A stretch of 64,000 bases of DNA from assembly GCF_018688315.1 (NCBI RefSeq), contig NZ_CP061315.1, positions 1,116,001 to 1,180,000 on the forward strand. Direction: 5' to 3'. Position 1 is the first letter of the stretch, and the number at the start of each line of letters is the position of its first letter. The translations under genes were made by a program, and so were the position numbers. Positions 35,883-43,888 of the stretch are shown piece after piece. The stretch comes from Polynucleobacter sp. AP-Kolm-20A-A1 (GTDB lineage: Bacteria > Pseudomonadota > Gammaproteobacteria > Burkholderiales > Burkholderiaceae). The notes below the pieces were generated by a model. It was not told the DNA's origin. It did not search any database and was given only the letters and a program-made list of their open reading frames with translations.

Positions 35883-36296
35883 ATGAAAAAAATGAAGCTT
35901 TCACTTCTCTCTATCGCATCACTCGTACTGACGTTTGCCAACCCCGCTCATGCTGAATGGAAAGAGCTAGGATCAAATGAAGTGATGGCTGTATATGTAG
36001 ATATGGAAACCGTCAGCACATACGAGGAACTCACTGCAATTGTTTCGATGTTGGATTTCAAAAAACCTGGCGTGAATCCCACCAATAAAAAGCCTGTTGG
36101 CTCCATCATTGGATTGAATGAGTACAACTGCCCCGAGGTTAGCTATCGCCCCATTGCTTACAAAGAATATTCTGGCAATAAAGGGAAAGGCAAAATCGTC
36201 TCTGACGTCAGAACGCCTGATAGCAAATTTGAGCCTGTCGTTAGCGAATCATGGACGGCTGGGGTGTTTAATGTTGTTTGCAAGATTAAACAATAA
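35883..36296 (+). CDS. Surface-adhesin E-like secreted protein
   Basis: 137 residues from the ATG at 35883, chosen because AAGGA precedes it and it starts the signal peptide (LSLLSIASLVLTFANPAHA). The mature protein begins EWKELGSNEVMAVYVDMETV and has the two-cysteine, beta-rich layout of the surface-adhesin protein E family (YNCPEVSYRPIA; FNVVCKIKQ). A distant paralogue lies at 49406-49891. The name comes from Haemophilus protein E; an adhesive role here is not shown. Confidence 0.7.
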   Translation: MKKMKLSLLSIASLVLTFANPAHAEWKELGSNEVMAVYVDMETVSTYEELTAIVSMLDFKKPGVNPTNKKPVGSIIGLNEYNCPEVSYRPIAYKEYSGNKGKGKIVSDVRTPDSKFEPVVSESWTAGVFNVVCKIKQ

Positions 36297-36669
36297 ATTT
36301 TCACTAAGCCTAGCTAAGCGCTGGGCTTTTGTATTTTCATTTATAGGCTTACTGCTTCTGCAAGGGTGCGTAGCGCCAATTGCAGCGATCGGCGCCAGCG
36401 GCACTGCTGTGGCAAGCTCCGCAGGCACTACAGCTGCAACTGCAGCAGTAGCAAACCCAATGACAGCAACCAGTCTTGCGTCCACGGCCGCTACTGGTAA
36501 ATCCCCTTTAGAACATGCTGCCTCAGCAGCCACCAAGAAAGAATGCAGCTTTTTTAACGTCGTGGGCGCTAAGCCAATCTGCATCGACGTTGTCCTACCT
36601 CCAGTGACCGATAAAAGCACGCCACTGCTTGGCCCAAGCGACATCACCACAGAGACCGCCAAGCAATAA
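36271..36669 (+). CDS. Small alanine/threonine-rich lipoprotein
   Basis: 132 residues from the ATG at 36271, overlapping the previous gene by 26 bp in another frame. Signal sequence AFVFSFIGLLLLQGC with the lipidated Cys at about residue 31. A low-complexity segment follows (GASGTAVASSAGTTAATAAV), then a short conserved-looking end with two cysteines (KKECSFFNVVGAKPICIDVV). Unknown family. A start upstream of the overlap is possible but would lose the signal peptide. Confidence 0.6.
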   Translation: MLFARLNNKFSLSLAKRWAFVFSFIGLLLLQGCVAPIAAIGASGTAVASSAGTTAATAAVANPMTATSLASTAATGKSPLEHAASAATKKECSFFNVVGAKPICIDVVLPPVTDKSTPLLGPSDITTETAKQ

Positions 36670-36719
36670 GCTGGAACAGTCTAAAATCAGGGTTTACACG
36701 CATTTTTGATGAATTAGCC

Positions 36720-37574
36720 ATGACAACTGAAAACTACTACCTCACACTCACCTGCCCTAATAAGCCAGGCATTGTTGCCGCAGTATCAACCTACATCTTC
36801 GATGCAGGTGGCGACATTGAGGAGGCACAGCAATTTGATGACAAAGCATCAAAGCGTTTCTTTATGCGTGTGAGCTTTAGTTGTCCATCCGATGCCAATG
36901 CACTGAAGGCTGGATTTTTAGAAATCGCCAAGCGTTTCGAGTTGACTTGGGAATTGCGCGCCGTTAAAGATCTTAAGCGCGTACTCATCATGGCTTCCAA
37001 ACTAGATCATTGCTTAGTAGATTTACTCTACCGCTGGCGCATCGGTGAATTGCCGATGATCATTTGCGGCATTGTTTCTAATCACCCGCGCGACGTATAT
37101 GCCAGCATCGATTTTGCCGACATTCCTTTTTATCATCTGCCAGTAACTGCTGAGACAAAGCCTGCTCAAGAAGCAAGGCTCTTAGAAATTATTGCCGACT
37201 CTAAAGTAGACATGGTGATTTTGGCTCGCTATATGCAAATCTTGTCTGATGATCTCTCTACCAAGCTTTCTGGTCGCTGCATCAACGTTCATCACTCCTT
37301 CCTACCGAGCTTTAAGGGTGCAAAGCCTTACCACCAGGCCCATGCGCGCGGCATTAAGTTGATTGGCGCAACCGCACACTTTGTCACTAGCGATTTGGAT
37401 GAAGGCCCAATCATCGAGCAAGACGTGACCCGCGTTACTCATGGCGATACTCCAGAAGATCTCGTTCGCAAAGGTAGAGATCTTGAGCGCACAGTACTCT
37501 CCAGAGCATTGCGCTACTACCTACATGATCGCGTGTTGATTAACGGCGCCACCTCAGTAGTCTTTTCAGACTAA
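36720..37574 (+). CDS. purU: Formyltetrahydrofolate deformylase
   Basis: 284 residues. Hydrolyses 10-formyl-tetrahydrofolate to formate and THF, balancing one-carbon pools. The N-terminal ACT domain (1-80: LTLTCPNKPGIVAAVSTYI) is the regulatory part. The C-terminal formyltransferase fold has VHHSFLPSFKGAKPYHQAH, ATAHFVTSDLDEGPIIEQD with the catalytic Asn/His/Asp triad region. The formate it makes is a substrate for the formate dehydrogenase encoded at 16.5-21.3 kb, though the genes are not linked in an operon. Confidence 0.95.
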   Translation: MTTENYYLTLTCPNKPGIVAAVSTYIFDAGGDIEEAQQFDDKASKRFFMRVSFSCPSDANALKAGFLEIAKRFELTWELRAVKDLKRVLIMASKLDHCLVDLLYRWRIGELPMIICGIVSNHPRDVYASIDFADIPFYHLPVTAETKPAQEARLLEIIADSKVDMVILARYMQILSDDLSTKLSGRCINVHHSFLPSFKGAKPYHQAHARGIKLIGATAHFVTSDLDEGPIIEQDVTRVTHGDTPEDLVRKGRDLERTVLSRALRYYLHDRVLINGATSVVFSD

Positions 37575-37579
37575 TACTC

Positions 37580-38365
37580 CTAAGGCCTCACTCCTGGAGA
37601 TTCCATGGGGAGGCCTTTAGCACGCCACATCAGAAATAGTTCTAGCTGAGCCATTTCTGATGAACCATAGTCAAACTGCTGCGCTCTGACGCCACTCATG
37701 CAGTTGCGCAGTCTGCGCTGAACTGATCCGAGAGTCTGCCACTCCAGCCGATAGATGGGATAGGCATTCGGATGTCCCTGAGGAATAACACTTCCTCCAA
37801 GCTTAAGACCTGCCCTGTCTTCGTGACACTGAGCGCACGATAGGTTGAGCTGCCCCATTCTTTTATTGAACCATTGCTCGCCTTGATTCATCTGCGCAGC
37901 ATTGGCAGCATTCTTTTGCACTGTAATCGGCATACCTTTGGACTGCATCGCAATCAGCGCCGTGAGCGATAGCAACTCTTTGCTTTCATAAGCAAGTTGA
38001 GGTGCTTTTTGGGTATTCATTCGGCAAGCGTTAATTTGCCCCTCGAGTGTCTGCAATTTTCCCTTGATCATTTTCGGAAACTGAGCCGCAACACCACGCA
38101 TAGATTGCTTGACGTCACCATGACAGCTGGCGCATGCAGCATTTTTAGGGCCCAGCTTTTCTTGCCATAGCGCTTGGCCGTCGGTTACCCAGAATATCGC
38201 TGGATTAAGGCTGGCATCGTCTTGCATAGCCTTGTTCTCAGAAGACATCAGCTCATAGCTAGATTGTTTTTGCTTAGTTTGAACCTCAGCAGATAGGCTG
38301 GATGTTGCCCCTAAAATCAATAGGCTAAGAACACTCGCCGATAAATACGTGCTGATGTTTTTCAC
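37580..38365 (-). CDS. soxA: SoxA dihaem cytochrome c, thiosulfate-oxidising complex
   Basis: 261 residues. With SoxX it joins thiosulfate to the SoxY carrier cysteine in the periplasm. Signal peptide LSLLILGATSSLSA. Two haem sites: Cys78-Cys81-His82 (CASCH) with Cys114 as distal ligand, and Cys177-Cys180-His181 (CAQCH) with Cys222 (RNCMSG) as the ligand that becomes a persulfide. This is the dihaem SoxA type. It is the last gene of soxXYZA, overlapping soxZ by 4 bp. Confidence 0.9.
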   Translation of the reverse strand: MKNISTYLSASVLSLLILGATSSLSAEVQTKQKQSSYELMSSENKAMQDDASLNPAIFWVTDGQALWQEKLGPKNAACASCHGDVKQSMRGVAAQFPKMIKGKLQTLEGQINACRMNTQKAPQLAYESKELLSLTALIAMQSKGMPITVQKNAANAAQMNQGEQWFNKRMGQLNLSCAQCHEDRAGLKLGGSVIPQGHPNAYPIYRLEWQTLGSVQRRLRNCMSGVRAQQFDYGSSEMAQLELFLMWRAKGLPMESPGVRP

Positions 38366-38691
38366 GAGACAGTGATGCGCGCCTGACTTGCTGACTCATA
38401 GCCATCGTCACCAACCCACCTACATTCAATTGAGCCTGATTCAGTAGCAATCGTTGTGAAAATGATCAAGGGGTTTGCGCCTATACCAGGATAAAAGTCC
38501 GCCTTAAAGACTTCAACGTTGTTGTAGGTGCAAGTAAAGACGCGAATAATGTCGCGAGGTATGAGCTTACCGCCTTCTGTATAACGAAAGCCTGACTCCA
38601 TGTCATGCTGAGCAATCGCACGAATCTCAATAATGGATCCTTTTTTTGCTGTCGCAGGTACTGTGATCGAGGTGCGTGAAGTTTTACTCAT
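38362..38691 (-). CDS. soxZ: SoxZ sulfur-carrier chaperone subunit
   Basis: 109 residues from the ATG at 38691, which overlaps the soxY stop as ATGA. An upstream in-frame start at 38745 would run deep into soxY. Family motifs: KGSIIEIRAIAQHDMESGFR, GKLIPRDIIRVFTC, VFKADFYPGIGANP. SoxZ forms the heterodimer with SoxY that carries the sulfur substrate between Sox enzymes. Confidence 0.92.
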   Translation of the reverse strand: MSKTSRTSITVPATAKKGSIIEIRAIAQHDMESGFRYTEGGKLIPRDIIRVFTCTYNNVEVFKADFYPGIGANPLIIFTTIATESGSIECRWVGDDGYESASQARITVS

Positions 38692-39176
38692 ACCATCTCC
38701 GTACAAGCAGACAGGGTCACTAAAGTTTCCGCTGAGCCACTCCAAAAACTTCCATCACTCATTTGGGCAATAGCCCAAACCGTCTGACTATCCGCCAGAC
38801 GTACGCGTGTGGTGATATTTGCCGTACCTGAACGGGGCGTTAGATAAGCCGTGAAGATATTGGGCAACGGATTACCTTCTGCAATGACATGAATTGCTTT
38901 GACATAGTCATCGGCAGTCATTGGGCTATCTACACTCACCTTCAATACCACCAAGTTACCGTTTTCCACCAAGGGTGGAATGACTAACTTCACTCGCCCA
39001 TCTTTGATTGGGGCATTTCCAGTGATTTTTTGGATAGCCTCAGATGCATCTTCTTTTTTAGCGAATGCAAATTGAGGAGTAAACCACGCGCCCGCAGTCA
39101 ATAGAGATAACTTTCCAAGGCCCGTTAGAAAAATACGCCGACTGTTGCTTATGAAATGATTGGTGTGCTTATTCAT
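38688..39176 (-). CDS. soxY: SoxY sulfur-carrier protein with a non-canonical C-terminus
   Basis: 162 residues. Twin-arginine signal SRRIFLTGLGKLSLL for export of the folded YZ complex. The SoxY domain includes DGRVKLVIPPLVENGN, DSPMTADDYVKAIHV and NPLPNIFTAYLTPRSG. Classical SoxY ends in GGCGG, whose Cys carries the sulfur on a glycine hinge. Here the end is TLSACTEMV: Cys158 remains but the flanking glycines are gone and five residues lie at or after it. Cys158 may still act as carrier. It overlaps both neighbours by 4 bp. Confidence 0.88.
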   Translation of the reverse strand: MNKHTNHFISNSRRIFLTGLGKLSLLTAGAWFTPQFAFAKKEDASEAIQKITGNAPIKDGRVKLVIPPLVENGNLVVLKVSVDSPMTADDYVKAIHVIAEGNPLPNIFTAYLTPRSGTANITTRVRLADSQTVWAIAQMSDGSFWSGSAETLVTLSACTEMV

Positions 39177-39646
39177 TTTGGATTTGAATTATTCATGCTT
39201 GCTAGAAAGGCAACAACATCTTCGATCTCTTGGCCACTCAAAATAGTTTCACCTTTAAATTTGGCGGCTACTCGATACAAATGATCATCCCGGTAATAAC
39301 TTGGCATGATCGTATTGGGATTAAAACGGCTGGCGTCCATAATGCGTGCACGCAGCTCGGGAACCGTATATCGCCCTGCACTCACACTTAACTCAGGAGC
39401 AAGATTGCCCTGAAAGCGCTCCTCTGGAAATGGCCCGCTATGACATAGAAGGCAAAGACCAGTTTGGCGATTAGCAACAATGGCTCGCCCACGAATAGGA
39501 TCACCTGGGGTGCTAGTAAGGGGCTGCAAAACTGCGCCCCCTCCATTCACTCCTTCTGCCTGTACTCCGCTTACGGTTTGTGCACCCACTAAACTGAGAT
39601 TGAGGATGCCCAGCAAAAATATTGCTGGGACATACCTCTTTCTCAT
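39173..39646 (-). CDS. soxX: SoxX monohaem cytochrome c
   Basis: 157 residues. Signal peptide (VPAIFLLGILNLSLVGAQ), one haem site Cys65-Cys68-His69 (CLLCH), distal Met probably in NTIMPSYYR, and the typical LSGQEIEDVVAFLASM end. It forms the SoxXA oxidase with SoxA. First gene of the overlapping soxXYZA unit; each junction is a 4-bp ATGA overlap. The molybdenum hydroxylase genes lie 28 bp upstream on the same strand and may share a transcript. Confidence 0.92.
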   Translation of the reverse strand: MRKRYVPAIFLLGILNLSLVGAQTVSGVQAEGVNGGGAVLQPLTSTPGDPIRGRAIVANRQTGLCLLCHSGPFPEERFQGNLAPELSVSAGRYTVPELRARIMDASRFNPNTIMPSYYRDDHLYRVAAKFKGETILSGQEIEDVVAFLASMNNSNPK

Positions 39647-39673
39647 GAGTAAAGTTTCAAGGCGCTTACGTCG

Positions 39674-41890
39674 TTAAACCAGCTTGATGCCGCTGTTCTT
39701 CAAAGGAACGGTGCGTAAACGCTTGCCGGTAGCACGATAGATCGCATTGAGCACCGCTGGTGCTGCAACCGCAATCGTTGGTTCACCAACACCACCCCAG
39801 TCTTTACCGCCACCTTGAATGATGATGGTTTCAACCTTAGGCATTTGAGAAAGGCGAATTGAATTAAAGGTGTCGAAGTTCTTTTGAACCACCGCGCCTT
39901 TTTCAATTGTGATTTCTTCTTCAAACAATGCCGACAAGCCATAAACAAATGAACCAGATACTTGGCGAGCCACTTGAGCTGGATTGACCACATAACCAGG
40001 ATCAGTAGCAGCAACAATACGATGAATCTTCACTTCGTTACCATTGGTCACTGATAGCTCACAAGCTGCAGCAACATAGCTTCCGAATGAACGCATCTGC
40101 GCTACGCCACGATATACGCCTGGTGCAGCTGGCTTAGTCCAGCCGATGCCATCAGCCACAGCATTGAGCACTGCAACAGCACGTGGGAACTCTTTCATAT
40201 GCTTGCGACGGAATTCAACAGCGTCCATGCCAGTAGCTTCAGCCATCTCATCCATGAATGTTTCAATAAAGATCGCATTTTGGTTGACGTTCACACCACG
40301 CCAGAAGCCTGGAGGGACATGAGTATTGCGCATTGCATGATCGATATTCAAATTAGGGAAGCTATAGGTAATACCGTGCTCACCAATTGGCTCTACACCT
40401 TGAAACGCCAACGGATCTTTACCCTTATTAGCAGCCACAACCGCAGGACGCACTGCCGCCAAAATAGACTGGCCTGATAAGCGCATATTTACAGCGGTGA
40501 CATTCTTCTTATCATCAATTGCTGCAGACATTTTGCACATCATGACCGGATGGTAGCGACCCTGAGTCATATCTTCTTCACGAGTCCAAATCAATTTGAT
40601 TGGCGTGCCTGGCATTTGCTTGGCAATATTGACTGCTTGAGTGGTGTAGTCCTGGAAGGCGCCACGACGACCAAAGCCGCCACCCAAGTTGACCTTGTAG
40701 ACATTGCACTTCTCTGCAGGCAAACCTGATGCAGCAATTACCGCAGCCAATGAAGCCTCGCCGTCTTGCGTTGGCACCCAAGCTTCGCATGAGTCAGCCG
40801 TCCATTTTGCAGTCGCAGTTTGTGGCTCAAGCGTTGCATGATTCAAGAAGGGATAGAAATAGGTAGCTTCTAATTTTTTAGACGCACTAGACATGGCAGA
40901 TTTCACATCGCCATTGCTGTTATGAACAAATGCATCATCAGCTGTTAAGCCCTCTTCCAGCATCTTCTTAATAGAAGCGCTGCTCACATTGCCGTTGGCG
41001 CCGTTGTCCCAAACAATATTCACTTGGTCTAAAGCAGTTTTGGCTTGCCAGAAAGTGTCGGCCACTACTGCTACTGCAGAGTCGCCTACTTGCACTACTT
41101 TCTTAACACCCTTCATACTCTGAGCCTTGGCTGCGTCGTAACTCTTAACCTTGCCGCCAAATACTGGAGATTCTTTGATGTTGGCAACCAACATGCCAGG
41201 CATCTTCAAATCAATTGCATAAATTTGCTTACCTGTGACCTTGTCAGCCACGCCATCAATACGGTTTACAGACTTACCAATGAGCTTCCACTCTTTTGGA
41301 TCTTTCAATGGCACATCTTTTGGAACTTCCAACTGTGATGCAGCTACCGATACTTTTCCGAAAGTTGTTTTTTTGCCGGATGGTGTGTGGGTAATGACGC
41401 TGTCTTTTGCTACGCACTCTTCTACAGGTACATTCCATTGGTTAGCCGCAGCCTGAATCAACATCATGCGTGCAGCAGCGCCACCTTTGCGAACGTACTG
41501 TTCAGAGGTGCGGATACCGCGACTACCGCCAGTAGAGTAACTACCCCATGCGAGTTTGCGCTTTAAGTTTTCTGCTGGTGATGGATAGTCATAGGAAACT
41601 TTTTTCCAATCACACTGCAACTCTTCAGCAACCATTTGCGCCAAACCAGTAATTGTTCCCTGACCCATCTCTGAGCGAACAATACGAACAATGACATCAT
41701 CATTTGGCTTAACTACCACCCAGATACCAATTTCAGGGGAAGCTAATGGTGTCATGGCTGTAGTGCCAGTGCCCATTGCAGCATTTGCTGAAGAAATTAA
41801 GGAAAGATCAAAGCCAATAGCCAAGCCAGTAGCAATGGCACTGGAGCCAATAACAAAATGACGGCGGGAAGTATTTGTATTTGTAGTCAT
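39674..41890 (-). CDS. Molybdenum hydroxylase large subunit (IorB/aldehyde oxidase type)
   Basis: 738 residues of the xanthine dehydrogenase family, subtype resembling the isoquinoline 1-oxidoreductase beta subunit. Twin-arginine signal SRRHFVIGSSAIATGLAIG suggests export. Cofactor segments: GQGTITGLAQMVAEELQ, GGFGRRGAFQDYTTQA, RNTHVPPGFWRGV and GGVGEPTIAVAAPAVLNA, where the Glu is the catalytic base. Members oxidise aldehydes or N-heterocycles; the substrate is unknown. Its small iron-sulfur partner is 10 bp upstream. Confidence 0.85.
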   Translation of the reverse strand: MTTNTNTSRRHFVIGSSAIATGLAIGFDLSLISSANAAMGTGTTAMTPLASPEIGIWVVVKPNDDVIVRIVRSEMGQGTITGLAQMVAEELQCDWKKVSYDYPSPAENLKRKLAWGSYSTGGSRGIRTSEQYVRKGGAAARMMLIQAAANQWNVPVEECVAKDSVITHTPSGKKTTFGKVSVAASQLEVPKDVPLKDPKEWKLIGKSVNRIDGVADKVTGKQIYAIDLKMPGMLVANIKESPVFGGKVKSYDAAKAQSMKGVKKVVQVGDSAVAVVADTFWQAKTALDQVNIVWDNGANGNVSSASIKKMLEEGLTADDAFVHNSNGDVKSAMSSASKKLEATYFYPFLNHATLEPQTATAKWTADSCEAWVPTQDGEASLAAVIAASGLPAEKCNVYKVNLGGGFGRRGAFQDYTTQAVNIAKQMPGTPIKLIWTREEDMTQGRYHPVMMCKMSAAIDDKKNVTAVNMRLSGQSILAAVRPAVVAANKGKDPLAFQGVEPIGEHGITYSFPNLNIDHAMRNTHVPPGFWRGVNVNQNAIFIETFMDEMAEATGMDAVEFRRKHMKEFPRAVAVLNAVADGIGWTKPAAPGVYRGVAQMRSFGSYVAAACELSVTNGNEVKIHRIVAATDPGYVVNPAQVARQVSGSFVYGLSALFEEEITIEKGAVVQKNFDTFNSIRLSQMPKVETIIIQGGGKDWGGVGEPTIAVAAPAVLNAIYRATGKRLRTVPLKNSGIKLV

Positions 41891-41900
41891 GTCTTTCCCC

Positions 41901-42350
41901 TTATGCCTTGCTTACTGCATGAATAGCATCACGCACTTGTTGGAAGGTTCCGCAACGGCAGATATTTGTAACAGCTGCATCAATTTGCGCATCAGTTGGT
42001 TTTGGAGTGTTACGCAAGAGCGCTGTAGTCGCCATCACCATGCCAGATTGGCAGTAACCACATTGCGGCACTTGATTGTCTACCCAAGCCTTTTGCACTT
42101 TGGAGAGTTGTCCATTCTTTTCAAGACTCTCAATGGTTTCAATCTTTTTGCCTTCAGCAGCAGAAACTGGAATAGAGCAACTACGAATTGCTTGTCCTTC
42201 GAAGAGCACAGTGCAAGCACCACATTGACCTACGCCACAGCCATACTTAGTTCCGGTTAATCCGACTTGCTCACGAATTACCCAAAGCAACGGGGTGTCT
42301 GGATCGACATCCAGTTTGTATTTTTTGCCATTGACATTTAAATCTGCCAT
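41901..42350 (-). CDS. (2Fe-2S) small subunit of the molybdenum hydroxylase (IorA type)
   Basis: 149 residues with two [2Fe-2S] clusters. The plant-type ferredoxin site is at about 39-60 (CGVGQCGACTVLF, with a further Cys in RSCSIP). The helical domain has CGYCQSGMVM and CRCGTFQQV. It hands electrons from the molybdenum subunit to an acceptor. No FAD subunit is present, so the acceptor is probably a cytochrome c or quinone; the cytochromes of the sox cluster are the nearest candidates, which is inference. Confidence 0.9.
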   Translation of the reverse strand: MADLNVNGKKYKLDVDPDTPLLWVIREQVGLTGTKYGCGVGQCGACTVLFEGQAIRSCSIPVSAAEGKKIETIESLEKNGQLSKVQKAWVDNQVPQCGYCQSGMVMATTALLRNTPKPTDAQIDAAVTNICRCGTFQQVRDAIHAVSKA

Positions 42351-42473
42351 GAGTGCTCTCCTATTAAGTCTTTTTGTTCTGAGGATTCCTAAGAACCCCT
42401 TCTTTTGGTGTGTTTATCTTAACCAAGAATTCATATATTGCTATGCAGCATAAATCAGGGGCAGTAAGATCGG

Positions 42474-42824
42474 ATGATGATCTTCGGCTTCGTACAAATC
42501 CTGTTATTTCAAAGTCTTGGGGAGCTTGTATCCAAGTTCTTGCTACCCACCCTGCCGGGGCCAGTAATTGGCCTTGTTCTCCTGGTCTTATGGCTTGTCC
42601 TACGTAAGGGCATTCAGGCTGATTTGGCAATGGTTGCCGACGGCTTTAGCCAGTATCTCGGCTTGCTGTTTGTGCCAGCAGCTGTAGGTGTAGTGCTCTT
42701 TCTGCCGCAACTTCAGGCCAACGCTTTGGCAATTATTAGCGCATTGGTTGGCAGCGTCATTCTCACGATCGCATCGGCTGCCCTAGTTGCACGCTTTTTG
42801 AGTAGGGGTCTCGATCATGACTGA
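42474..42824 (+). CDS. CidA/LrgA-family membrane protein
   Basis: 116 residues with four hydrophobic segments. Family motifs: LPGPVIGLVLLVLWL, MVADGFSQYLGLLFVPAAVG and a final helix ending in VARFLSRG. CidA/LrgA proteins are holin-like and influence murein hydrolase activity or export of small metabolites such as pyruvate. The stop overlaps the LrgB-type gene by 8 bp, so the two form a unit. An antiparallel frame at 42364-42630 is a shadow. Confidence 0.85.
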   Translation: MMIFGFVQILLFQSLGELVSKFLLPTLPGPVIGLVLLVLWLVLRKGIQADLAMVADGFSQYLGLLFVPAAVGVVLFLPQLQANALAIISALVGSVILTIASAALVARFLSRGLDHD

Positions 42825-43545
42825 GAAGCACTCTATTGTTGAAATCTGGGTTTACCTTTCTGGCAGCCCACTCTTTGCGCTCTTCATTACCCTTGCTGCA
42901 TATCAGATCGGCCTGTCGATTTACAAAGCAAGCAAACAGAATCCTTTGGCCAACCCTGTTGCCATTGCCATCTTATTAGTTGCAAGCGCCATACAGCTTA
43001 TTGAAATGCCCTACTCAACTTACTTTGAGGGCGCTCAATTTATTCACTTTCTCTTGGGCTCCGCAACAGTCTCTTTAGCAATCCCTATCTATCGTGGCCT
43101 AAGCAGTCTCAAGGGTAGATCCATCCCACTAATTGCTTCGCTTTGCACTGGCGGCTTGGTTTCGATTATTAGCGCTGTAGGAATTGCAACCCTGCTGGGC
43201 GCAGACTCTAGCATCACTGGCGCAATGTATCCCAAGTCCGTCACGGCACCGATTGCAATGGGTATTGCTGAACGCATTGGGGTGTCTCCAACCTTAACCG
43301 CCATCTTTGCTGTCAGCACCGGAATCTTGGGGGCTATTTTGGCGCCCTTTGTACTCAATGCTCTGGGTATGAAGCGCTGGTGGCAACGCGGTTTTGCGAT
43401 TGGTATTGGCGCCCACGGTATTGGCACATCACGGGCCTTTAGCATTCATCCGGAGGCAGGTACTTATGCAAGCCTAGCAATGGGAATGAACGGGGTAATC
43501 AGTGCGGTAGCGATACCGGTGATTTATCACATATTGAATCGCTAA
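42817..43545 (+). CDS. LrgB-family membrane protein
   Basis: 242 residues with about seven transmembrane segments. LrgB/CidB hallmarks: NPLANPVAIAILLVASAI, FIHFLLGSATVSLAIPIY, MYPKSVTAPIAMGIAERIG and GIGAHGIGTSRAF. It acts with the LrgA-type protein encoded just upstream. It converges with the HigA-like gene, with 4 bp between the stops. Confidence 0.9.
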   Translation: MTEKHSIVEIWVYLSGSPLFALFITLAAYQIGLSIYKASKQNPLANPVAIAILLVASAIQLIEMPYSTYFEGAQFIHFLLGSATVSLAIPIYRGLSSLKGRSIPLIASLCTGGLVSIISAVGIATLLGADSSITGAMYPKSVTAPIAMGIAERIGVSPTLTAIFAVSTGILGAILAPFVLNALGMKRWWQRGFAIGIGAHGIGTSRAFSIHPEAGTYASLAMGMNGVISAVAIPVIYHILNR

Positions 43546-43549
43546 CTTT

Positions 43550-43873
43550 TTATGCGGCCAACAACTCCGGAATTTGTACTTGCTTCACTTTGGGCTTAAT
43601 GGTCTTTCTTGCTTTCCACAAGTCGTAAGCAGACTGTTGAGCCAGCCAAATACTGGCGCTGCCGCCATTTTCAACGCCTAACCATGCCTCGATTCTCAAT
43701 GCCATCTCTGGTGAAATTGCTGCCTTTGCATTTAGCACTCGAGATAAAGCGGCCCTGGTAACCCCCAACTGCTCTGCAGCAGCGGTTACGGTAATACCAA
43801 GAGCAGGAAGAATATCGTCTCGCAACGTAAGACCTGGATGCGGAGGGTTATGCATTTTTTTCATTTTTATCAT
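43550..43873 (-). CDS. higA: HigA-family antitoxin-like helix-turn-helix protein, no toxin nearby
   Basis: 107 residues. The N-terminus NPPHPGLTLRDDILPALGI is the HigA signature, followed by an XRE helix-turn-helix (TVTAAAEQLGVTRAALSRVL) and the SIWLAQQSAYDLWKAR tail. HigB toxins normally sit directly upstream, but here the stop of the aminotransferase is only 15 bp away. It is therefore an orphan and may act only as a repressor, perhaps of its own transcript. Three ATG codons lie close together at the start; the first is used. Confidence 0.82.
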   Translation of the reverse strand: MIKMKKMHNPPHPGLTLRDDILPALGITVTAAAEQLGVTRAALSRVLNAKAAISPEMALRIEAWLGVENGGSASIWLAQQSAYDLWKARKTIKPKVKQVQIPELLAA

Positions 43874-43888
43874 TAATGGCAGGCGTGG

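Noticed and set aside
37582..37617. Inverted repeat AAGGCCTC ... GAGGCCTT after purU
   Set aside because: The 20-nt loop, only three T's after it and its position inside soxA coding sequence make a terminator call unsafe.
42364..42630. Open frame of 88 codons on the minus strand
   Set aside because: Overlaps the LrgA-type gene antisense and lacks a family match or ribosome site.
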